A stretch of DNA of 12,073 bases from the NCBI GenBank assembly GCA_900544655.1, contig UQWE01000028.1, positions 1 through 12,073 of the forward strand. Direction: 5' to 3'. Positions 6,513-12,073 of this stretch are shown one piece after another. The position numbers and the translations under genes were made by a program. Origin of the DNA: an uncultured Coriobacteriaceae bacterium (GTDB lineage: Bacteria > Actinomycetota > Coriobacteriia > Coriobacteriales > Atopobiaceae). Below the pieces are notes generated by a model. It was not told the origin of the DNA. It did not search any database and worked only from the letters and a program-made list of their open reading frames with translations. Every line of letters begins with the position of its first letter. Position 1 is the first letter of the stretch.

Positions 6513-7685
6513 ATGGCTGGCGACGCGCTTGCGATCTTTCATGGCGGGGGACCCACTGCGGTCATCAACGCGAGCCTTTACGGGGCGGTTGACGAGGCCC
6601 TGTCATCGCGCGAGATAGGTCGTGTGCTAGGAGTTCTTGGCGGCGTTGATGGCATCTCCCAAGGGAGGTTTGTCGATTTTTCCGAAGTGTCCCGCGAAGG
6701 GCTCCGGGGCCTTCTCGCCTCGCCATCCTCGGCGATTGGTTCGAGCAGAACGCCGCTTGAGGCGGAGGATTACGTGCGGCTCGCACAAGACATCGAGCGC
6801 GCGGGAATCAGGTGGCTCCTCTGCACGGGAGGCAACGGTACGCAGGACACCTGCGGAAAGATATGGCGAGCATGCCAAGAGGCCGGCATCGAGGTTGATG
6901 TCGTGGGTATTCCCAAGACCATGGACAACGACATCTCCGTGACCGACCATGCTCCGGGGTTTGCCAGTGCCGCGCGCTTCATGGCCGCCAACGTCTCTGC
7001 CGTGTGCTGTGACGTGCATGGCCTGCCCGCGCATGTCTCCGTCATTGAGGCCTTGGGGAGAAATGCCGGATGGGTTGCCGCGGCGAGTGCCATGGCGGAT
7101 GAATCCGGGACGGGCGGCCCGGACCTCATCTACCTTCCCGAGAGGGACTTCGACGAGGACGCGTTTCTCGATGATTCGCAGCGCCTGGTCGACGAGAAAC
7201 GCTCCGGCGTGATCGTGGTGAGCGAGGGACTCCATAAGGCGGGCGGCGTTCCGGTTGCCCCGCCACCGTTCACCACGGGTCGCTCCACCTATTTTGGTGA
7301 TGTCTCGGCGCACCTTGCGCAGCTCATCATCTCGAAGCTTGGTTGCCGTGCCCGCTCGGAGAAGCCGGGGCTCATGCAGCGTGCGTCAATTGCGTGGCAG
7401 AGCGAGGTTGACCGTGACGAGGCGATCGCTTGTGGCCGCGAGGCGGTTTGCGCGGCGCTGGATGGGGATTCTGGGACCATGGTGGGCATCGAGCGCCTCT
7501 CGACAAGCCCCTACCGGGTTCGCTTCGTGCGCATCCCGATAGAGCGTGTGATGCTCGAGGAGCGCCACATGCCGCAGGAGTTTATCAACGATGCTGGCAA
7601 CGGCGTAACCGATGTCTATCGCAGCTGGCTCAAGCCCCTTTTGGGAGCGCCTCTTCCGCGCTACACGAGCTTTCTCCCTCGGTAG
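6513..7685 (+). CDS. 6-phosphofructokinase family enzyme, mixed ATP/PPi signature
   Basis: This 390-aa protein belongs to the PfkA/PPi-PFK superfamily, which adds the second phosphate to a ketose phosphate (fructose-6-P, tagatose-6-P or sedoheptulose-7-P). Motifs are HGGGPTAVIN (10-19), SSRTP (77-81), GGNGT (106-110), PKTMDND (134-140, catalytic Asp138), IEALGRNAGW (178-187), VSEGL and PGLMQRAS. At the positions that track the phosphoryl donor it has Gly109 (E. coli Gly104, ATP type) and Lys135 (E. coli Gly124, Lys in PPi enzymes and in some ATP-dependent members such as trypanosome PFK). Asn108 replaces the usual Asp of GGDG. Donor choice is therefore uncertain, leaning to ATP. Its ATG lies 6 nt after the isomerase stop with no strong ribosome-binding site, which suggests coupling. 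It is the last gene of the operon. Confidence 0.93.
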   Translation: MAGDALAIFHGGGPTAVINASLYGAVDEALSSREIGRVLGVLGGVDGISQGRFVDFSEVSREGLRGLLASPSSAIGSSRTPLEAEDYVRLAQDIERAGIRWLLCTGGNGTQDTCGKIWRACQEAGIEVDVVGIPKTMDNDISVTDHAPGFASAARFMAANVSAVCCDVHGLPAHVSVIEALGRNAGWVAAASAMADESGTGGPDLIYLPERDFDEDAFLDDSQRLVDEKRSGVIVVSEGLHKAGGVPVAPPPFTTGRSTYFGDVSAHLAQLIISKLGCRARSEKPGLMQRASIAWQSEVDRDEAIACGREAVCAALDGDSGTMVGIERLSTSPYRVRFVRIPIERVMLEERHMPQEFINDAGNGVTDVYRSWLKPLLGAPLPRYTSFLPR

Positions 7686-7741
7686 ACTACTTTAATAGTT
7701 GCAGATTTAAATCCATATAGCATCGGTTAAAGCCGGAGATC

Positions 7742-7771
7742 ATGTCATCTTTTGTTGTCTGCCGATAAAAT
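7742..7771 (+). promoter_or_regulatory. Possible promoter for regulator/PTS transcript
   Basis: ATGTCA (7742-7747, four of six -35 matches) lies 18 bp before TAAAAT (7766-7771, five of six -10 matches) in the AT-rich island. Transcription starting near 7778 would place the 13-bp hairpin at the very 5' end of the mRNA and the TCGACA repeats downstream of the start. It was identified by eye only. Confidence 0.25.
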
Positions 7772-7784
7772 AATGTCTCGAAAT

Positions 7785-7820
7785 AAGCGAGGTGGGGCGG
7801 TCGTCGTCCCCACCTCGCTT
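7785..7820 (+). terminator. Perfect 13-bp hairpin after the phosphofructokinase gene
   Basis: AAGCGAGGTGGGG (7785-7797) is exactly complementary to CCCCACCTCGCTT (7808-7820) with a 10-nt loop. It could terminate the metabolic operon 100 nt after the phosphofructokinase stop. The sequence that follows (CCACGTACC) has no T-run, so it may instead be a 5'-leader structure or attenuator for the regulator/PTS transcript. Confidence 0.5.
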
Positions 7821-7838
7821 CCACGTACCAGGGTTGCG

Positions 7839-7918
7839 TTCGACACAAGTCGTTTCAGTTTCGACAGTGTCGTCAGACGGTGTTCGAGGCATCGAGGCAC
7901 TGACGAGTTTACTCGACA
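7839..7918 (+). promoter_or_regulatory. Candidate operator cluster upstream of regulator
   Basis: TTCGACACAAG (7839-7849) is identical to the element at 2199-2209. TCGACA recurs at 7861-7866, exactly 21 bp after the first copy (7840), as in the other region, and again at 7913-7918, 52 bp (about five turns) further on. The middle copy lies in the dyad CGACAGTGTCG. This is a likely autoregulatory site shared with the metabolic operons. Confidence 0.5.
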
Positions 7919-7936
7919 GTTGTGACGTAACCCGGC

Positions 7937-7971
7937 CCGCCCGGCATCCTTGGTCCCAGATGGGAGGGCGG
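7937..7971 (+). promoter_or_regulatory. Structure covering the regulator ribosome-binding site
   Basis: CCGCCC (7937-7942) can pair with GGGCGG (7966-7971), and TCCC (7954-7957) with GGGA (7962-7965). The GGGAGGG ribosome-binding sequence (7962-7968) would then be fully paired just before ATG 7976. This may hold regulator synthesis low. Confidence 0.35.
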
Positions 7972-7975
7972 TCAC

Positions 7976-10717
7976 ATGGCAAAGACAAGCAAAGAGCGCG
8001 TGTATGACATCCTAGACTCGTGCACCAGGAACCATGACGTGCGGGATGCGGACTATTTCCAGGCGTCGTCAGTTGCCGACGCCCTTCATATCAGTCGCTC
8101 CCTTGCGAGCCAGTACATGAACGAGCTCGTGGGCGATGGTCTGCTTGTTAAGGTTGCCTCGCGTCCCGCCCTGTTCTACAGCCACTCGGCGCTCGAGTCC
8201 GTCTTTGGCGTGCGCCCGTCGATCGACTCGTTCGCGAGCGTTGACGAGATGCTTTCGAGCATTCAGAGCGCTCGCGGACTGGTGTATGACTTCGAGGACC
8301 TTATCGGTGCTCACGGCTCGCTTCGACAGGTCGTGGAGCGCGCAAAGGCGGCCGCGTCCTATCCTCCGTGTGGCCTGCCGCTCATGCTCGTGGGCGGAGT
8401 TGGCTCTGGTCGCCACGGCATTGAGAACTCCATCACGAAGTACTGCGTTTCCGAGGGCATCATCGTGGACGCCTCTCATGCGGGATTCGTGGATGCTGCG
8501 TCCGGCGGAGACGAGCTCGTCCTTGGCCTGCTCGGCAACGACGAGCGCGATGGCCTGCTCTCCAGCCGAGAGACTCGAATCGTGTGGATCAAGAACGCGC
8601 AGGAGCTTACCGACGCCCAGATGTCGGCTCTTCTCAGCCGTTTTGAGACGCGTCTCTCCGATGGTGGCCCCAAGCGTCCGCGCCGCGGGACCTCGCGCCT
8701 TTTCTTTGAGTACAACGGTGACGCCGCCGAGGTTGCGATGCGCCCGTGGGCCAGCTCGATTCCTGCGCTGTGCTTTGTTCCGGCTCTTGACGAGCGTGGA
8801 ACCGAGGAGAAGGAGTCCTGGCTGTTTAGCCTCCTCCGCCGCGAGGAGGCAAACATCGGCAAGCCCATCAAGGTGAGCCAGTCCGTGGTTCGCAGGCTCG
8901 TCTCGATGCGCTTCGCTGACAACATCAACGGTCTCAAGCGTACCGTGAGCCTTACCTGCGCAAGTGCGATGGCAGATTCTGACAACCAGGGCAGCTCCGA
9001 GCTCAAGATCTACTCGTATCACATTCCCGGTGGTGCCGGCATCGCGCATGAGCTCGAGATCGGCGATGAGCCCGAGCTTGTGGACGTTGACCTCTATGAC
9101 CCTGCCAAGGCGAGCTCTGAGGCTCTCGACATCCTCGACAGGTTCATGGCGCTCTTCTCCGTCGACGCTGGGGGCATGGACGATGTCGAGGGCCGCGCAA
9201 AGAGCGTCCTCTCGAGTTATTTCGAGTATGTCGAGCGTGACCGCGCCGCTCTTATCGGCGAGGCTGCGGTGGCGGATATCGTTCGCCAGGTGTTTGACCG
9301 CTATGGCATGCGCGAACCCGTGAACTTCTCTCGTCATTTCGTTGCGAGCGCGCACTTCTTCCGCAATAACCAGACCGCCGTCAATCGCTGGCGCACGGAG
9401 TGTGGCGCCACTGCTCGCACGTTCTTCCAGTTCGTTCGCCAGAAGTACGCGACGGAGTGCGACGTGCTTGAGCACCTCCGCACGTTCCTGCGCGATTGCC
9501 TCGGTTGGCGCATCGATGACGACAACCTCGCGCTCTTCTCGTTCTATCTGCATTGGTATCTGCGCGAACATCGCATGCGTTCTTGCCAGGCGCTCATCGT
9601 TGCCCATGGCCACTCCACGGCGAGCTCCATTGCCGACTCCGTGAACACGATTATTGGCGAGCACGTATTCGACGCCGTCGACATGCCCGTCGATGTCTCC
9701 GCCGATCAGGTAGTGTCCCAGCTCGAGCGCTTCCTGTCCCGTTCGCCCCTGTCGCTCGACGCGCTTGTGATGGTCGACATGGGCAGTCTTGAGCACATTG
9801 GCAAGCACCTAAGCTCGTTTCTCGGCGTATCCGTGGGCGTCGTCAACAACGTCTCCACCGCTCTCGCTCTCGAGGCTGGCGAGATGATCGTCCGCCAGGA
9901 GCCGCTTGAGCAGATTTGCGAGCACGTGTGCGAGCTCTCCCGCGCGAGCTATTCGATGAACATCGTCGAGCAGGCCAATGATTGCATCCTGTTCGTCTCG
10001 GAGAACGGCGAGATGGCCGCCACGAGGATTAGCGACCTGTTTATCAAGAGCCTTCCACGACCGATCCCCGTCGAGATGGTCCCGTGTGACTACTTCGAGC
10101 TCGTTCGCTCCAAGGGCGACCTTTCTGCGGTTACGCGCCGCAACGTCCTGTTCGTCTTTGGAGCCTCGAACCCTGGAATTGAGGGCGTGAGTTTCATGTC
10201 TCTCGAGGGGATCACCGAGCTCAAGGAAGACGACGGCCTGGCTCTCGGTCTCGAAAACTACCTCGCCTCAGACGAGATCTCTCAGCTCAAGAATAACCTC
10301 ATCCGCAACTGCTCTATTGAGAACCTCATGCACCACCTCACGATTCTCGAGCCCAGCCACCTCATGGATGCGGTCTCTGAGTCGGTCGACGCCCTTCAGG
10401 CGAGCCTGGGCAAGACCTTCTCGTACCAGACGCGCCTCAGGCTCTATATCCACGTGAGCTATCTGGTTGAGCGCCTCGTCACCAAGGCGGCTCTCAATTA
10501 TGGCGACTCAAACGCCTTTGCTGCCGAGCACGCCGACTTCGTCCGACTTGCTCGCACGTGCTTCTCGGGAGTCACGCGCACCTATGGTGTCGAGCTTCCT
10601 GTGGGTGAAATCAACTACCTTTTCGACCTTATTGAACTCGAAGACAACGGCAGGACCGAACAATGCAACGAAGAGAACTTCCTTGACGGCGACCCTGCCG
10701 ATTCTTCGACAGACTGA
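7976..10717 (+). CDS. LevR-like PRD transcriptional regulator with degenerate AAA+ domain
   Basis: This 913-aa regulator has the LevR layout. A winged helix-turn-helix (about 1-75) is followed by an AAA+ region that starts with DLIGAHGSLRQVVERAKAAA (108-127) and ends at NINGLKRTVSLTCASA (316-331). Next come PRD1 (about 385-530, with His460 and His526 near the usual positions), an EIIA-Man-like domain (538-640, His544 in IVAHGHSTASS), an EIIB-Gat-like domain (about 668-735) and PRD2 (about 790-890, His826 in RLYIHVSYLVERL). The AAA+ core is broken: Walker A reads GGVGSGRHG (Lys to Arg146, Ser to His147), the Walker B acids are Lys206-Asn207, and the GAFTGA loop is missing. The EIIB-like loop has Ser675 where Cys is expected. 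It probably senses PTS phosphorylation and controls this locus through sigma-70. The PTS genes start 22 nt downstream. A GGGAGGG site precedes the ATG. Confidence 0.9.
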   Translation: MAKTSKERVYDILDSCTRNHDVRDADYFQASSVADALHISRSLASQYMNELVGDGLLVKVASRPALFYSHSALESVFGVRPSIDSFASVDEMLSSIQSARGLVYDFEDLIGAHGSLRQVVERAKAAASYPPCGLPLMLVGGVGSGRHGIENSITKYCVSEGIIVDASHAGFVDAASGGDELVLGLLGNDERDGLLSSRETRIVWIKNAQELTDAQMSALLSRFETRLSDGGPKRPRRGTSRLFFEYNGDAAEVAMRPWASSIPALCFVPALDERGTEEKESWLFSLLRREEANIGKPIKVSQSVVRRLVSMRFADNINGLKRTVSLTCASAMADSDNQGSSELKIYSYHIPGGAGIAHELEIGDEPELVDVDLYDPAKASSEALDILDRFMALFSVDAGGMDDVEGRAKSVLSSYFEYVERDRAALIGEAAVADIVRQVFDRYGMREPVNFSRHFVASAHFFRNNQTAVNRWRTECGATARTFFQFVRQKYATECDVLEHLRTFLRDCLGWRIDDDNLALFSFYLHWYLREHRMRSCQALIVAHGHSTASSIADSVNTIIGEHVFDAVDMPVDVSADQVVSQLERFLSRSPLSLDALVMVDMGSLEHIGKHLSSFLGVSVGVVNNVSTALALEAGEMIVRQEPLEQICEHVCELSRASYSMNIVEQANDCILFVSENGEMAATRISDLFIKSLPRPIPVEMVPCDYFELVRSKGDLSAVTRRNVLFVFGASNPGIEGVSFMSLEGITELKEDDGLALGLENYLASDEISQLKNNLIRNCSIENLMHHLTILEPSHLMDAVSESVDALQASLGKTFSYQTRLRLYIHVSYLVERLVTKAALNYGDSNAFAAEHADFVRLARTCFSGVTRTYGVELPVGEINYLFDLIELEDNGRTEQCNEENFLDGDPADSSTD

Positions 10718-10739
10718 AAGATTTTTTTAGGAGACTATC

Positions 10740-11171
10740 ATGGCCAGAAAGATCCTCATCGCTACCCACGGTCACCTCGCGAGCGGCATCAAGAGCGCCA
10801 TTGGCATTCTTGCCGGCGAGCCCTGTCAGATTGACGTCATCGATGCCTACACCGATGACGTGCCGGGCGACTATACGCCCGCGATCGAGCGGTTCATTGC
10901 CGGTGTGGGCGATGAAGACGAGGGCTTCGTCTTTACCGACATCCTGTCGGGCAGCGTGAACCAGCGCGTTATCCGCGCCGATCCATTCTCGAACCCCAAC
11001 ATCACACTTGTGACCGGCACCAATCTTATGGTCGTTCTGGGCGTCGCGCTTGACCCCAGGCCCGTTACCCGCGAGGTCCTCGACGAGATTATCTCTCAGG
11101 CCTCCGTGCAAGTTGTCGAGCCCGAGCCCGTCTCTGACGCTTCGGGCAACGCTGACGACTTCCTCAGCTAG
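10740..11171 (+). CDS. PTS mannose-family EIIA component
   Basis: This 143-aa single-domain EIIA of the mannose (Man/Sor/Lev) PTS family is a soluble phosphocarrier that takes phosphate from HPr and passes it to EIIB. The start KILIATHGHLASGIKSA carries the active His10, and the FTDILSGSVNQRVI and TGTNLMVVLGVAL segments match the family core. The acidic tail (EPEPVSDASGNADD) is a flexible end. AGGAG (10729-10733) lies 6 nt before the ATG, and T7 precedes it. It follows the regulator by 22 nt and presumably lies on the same transcript. The related domain inside the regulator (residues 538-640) shares the HG phosphorylation motif. Confidence 0.95.
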   Translation: MARKILIATHGHLASGIKSAIGILAGEPCQIDVIDAYTDDVPGDYTPAIERFIAGVGDEDEGFVFTDILSGSVNQRVIRADPFSNPNITLVTGTNLMVVLGVALDPRPVTREVLDEIISQASVQVVEPEPVSDASGNADDFLS

Positions 11172-11317
11172 GCATTTCCTCGACTGCTCTCGCGAAACCC
11201 CGGGGCGTAGTGCGGTCGGGCTGCATCTTCAAAGAATCAAAGATCGTCCGCTTCAGTTTGTCAGCTTCAAAGAGGGCCGCCCATTTTGGCGGAGGGAAAG
11301 AAAGCAGGGGAGGACAC
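11172..11317 (+). other. Gap between EIIA and EIIB genes
   Basis: This 146-nt spacer is long compared with the 22- and 15-nt gaps on either side. It contains CTTCAAAGA twice (11227-11235 and 11265-11273), a CCCCGGGG palindrome near its start and a small CCGCC/GGCGG stem near 11278-11293. No gene, T-run or convincing promoter is seen. It could be a leader or processing region that separates EIIA from EIIB expression. Confidence 0.3.
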
Positions 11318-11821
11318 GTGATTCCATCCATTCGAGTCGATGACAGGCTCATCCACGGTCAGGTCGCTCTGGTCTGGTCGAAGGAGCTGGACTGCCCACG
11401 TATCGTCGTCGCCAATGACGACGCGGCAGTCAACGATGTCACCAAGATGACGCTTCAGATGGCTACGCCCACCGGCATCAAGCTTCTGATCAAGCCGGTC
11501 GATGAGTGCATCAAGGTCTTCAACGACCCCAGGGCCAAGGACATGCGTATGTTCGTGCTCACGAACAACGTCGCCGATGCCCTTAAGATCGTCAAGAGCT
11601 GTCCGGGTGTTGTCGAGAGCGTCAATGTCGCTAATGCGGGTCGCTTCGACGATACCGACAAGTCCCTCATGGTTCAGGTCACTCCGCAGTGCATCCTGAA
11701 CCCGAGCGAGGTCGAGGCGCTCCGAGAGCTCAACCAGCAGGGGATCTCCGTCTACGGACAGGTTATCCCCACCGATCCCAAGACCCCCGCGAGCAAGATG
11801 CTCGCCGTTGTCGATAACTAA
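11318..11821 (+). CDS. PTS mannose-family EIIB component
   Basis: This 167-aa EIIB of the mannose family is a cytoplasmic protein that accepts phosphate from EIIA and transfers it to the incoming sugar at EIIC/EIID. The hallmark IRVDDRLIHGQV includes the phosphorylated His13. VANDDAAVNDVTKMTLQMATP and SVNVANAGRFDDT also match the family, and the length is typical (about 160 aa). I start at GTG 11318, because AGGGGAGG lies 4 nt upstream and the family begins at this point. The open frame runs back to an ATG at 11210, but the extra 36 residues are not family-like. The gene lies 15 nt upstream of EIIC. Confidence 0.95.
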   Translation: MIPSIRVDDRLIHGQVALVWSKELDCPRIVVANDDAAVNDVTKMTLQMATPTGIKLLIKPVDECIKVFNDPRAKDMRMFVLTNNVADALKIVKSCPGVVESVNVANAGRFDDTDKSLMVQVTPQCILNPSEVEALRELNQQGISVYGQVIPTDPKTPASKMLAVVDN

Positions 11822-11836
11822 GGGAGGCGATTCCAG

Positions 11837-12073
11837 ATGATGCAAGCGGCTCTTCTCACCGCCGTCGCGTACTTTATTTGCTATGCCGGAAACTGGATGT
11901 TTGGTCAGTGCATGACTGAGCGCCCGCTAGTCGTCGGACCCATCGTTGGCCTGTTCCTGGGTGATCCCGTCACCGGCCTTATGCTTGGCGCTACGCTCGA
12001 GGCTATCTACATGGGCGCCGTTAACATCGGCGGCTCCATCTCCTCCGAGCCCGCCCCCCCCACCGAGGATGAA
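11837..12073 (+). CDS. PTS mannose-family EIIC component (N-terminal part, cut by window end)
   Basis: Seventy-nine codons are visible of an EIIC membrane permease subunit, which forms the sugar channel with EIID. The N-terminal hydrophobic segment (ALLTAVAYFICYAGNWMFG) is followed by ERPLVVGPIVGLFLGDPVTGLMLGATLEAIYMGAVNIGGSIS, the classic start of EIIC-Man/Sor. GGGAGG (11822-11827) precedes two consecutive ATGs (11837 and 11840); either could be the start. The last nine or so residues (EPAPPTEDE) are hydrophilic and follow a run of eight C, which does not fit the family, so the final 15-20 bases may be unreliable. EIID would be expected next. Confidence 0.9.
   Translation, partial: MMQAALLTAVAYFICYAGNWMFGQCMTERPLVVGPIVGLFLGDPVTGLMLGATLEAIYMGAVNIGGSISSEPAPPTEDE

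Larger units (their letters stand above)
7686..7975. promoter_or_regulatory. Control region between phosphofructokinase and regulator genes
   Basis: This 290-bp gap contains no gene I can support. Its first 99 bases are only about 34 % GC, far below the surrounding coding DNA, and look like a promoter island. Then come a perfect 13-bp hairpin (7785-7820), a block of TCGACA repeats (7840-7918), a tandem TCGAGGCA pair (7884-7899) and a fold that covers the regulator's ribosome-binding site (7937-7971). Confidence 0.65.

Noticed and set aside
8069..9808. A 579-codon open frame on the minus strand opposite the regulator gene
   Set aside because: It lies wholly inside the regulator, has no family motifs and has low-complexity Arg/Ala/Val-rich composition, as expected for an antisense shadow in GC-rich coding DNA.

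Overview
This window of about 12 kb is GC-rich (roughly 60 % by eye) and bacterial. It is packed with sugar-catabolic genes. The mannose-family PTS genes, a LevR-like PRD regulator without usable sigma-54 contacts, a split transketolase and the codon bias toward C/G-ending codons suggest a high-GC, gut-type actinobacterium such as a Coriobacteriia member (Collinsella/Olsenella-like). That assignment is inference, because no marker gene is present.

Layout. Positions 1-104 hold the last membrane segment of an unknown + strand protein. A hairpin at 184-215 separates it from two minus-strand genes encoding the C- and N-terminal halves of a split transketolase (242-1186 and 1186-2061, overlapping by one base). 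A 346-bp divergent region (2062-2407) follows. From it runs a + strand series: aldo/keto reductase (2408-3382), class II ketose-bisphosphate aldolase (3488-4369), iron-type alcohol dehydrogenase (4566-5756), long-form RpiB/LacAB-type isomerase (5838-6506) and phosphofructokinase (6513-7685). A 290-bp control region (7686-7975) contains an AT-rich island, a perfect 13-bp hairpin and repeated TCGACA elements. It precedes a 913-aa LevR-like regulator (7976-10717) and the mannose-family PTS genes EIIA (10740-11171), EIIB (11318-11821) and EIIC (from 11837, cut by the window end).

How the genes fit together. The PTS would import and phosphorylate a sugar or polyol. The isomerase would convert an aldose phosphate to a ketose phosphate, the phosphofructokinase would add a second phosphate, and the aldolase would split the bisphosphate into trioses. 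The transketolase would move two-carbon units, and the two oxidoreductases would reduce or oxidise an aldehyde, ketose or polyol intermediate. One reading is a tagatose/allulose-type hexose route. Another is transaldolase-free pentose or pentitol use through sedoheptulose-1,7-bisphosphate. The sequence alone does not decide the substrate.

The two most notable observations are these. (1) An identical 11-mer, TTCGACACAAG, followed at the same 21-bp register by a second TCGACA, occurs in both the divergent transketolase/reductase promoter region and the regulator/PTS upstream region, so the metabolic genes and the PTS probably share an operator. (2) The regulator has a LevR architecture, but its AAA+ domain has lost the Walker A lysine, the Walker B acids and the GAFTGA loop, so it cannot be a standard sigma-54 activator.
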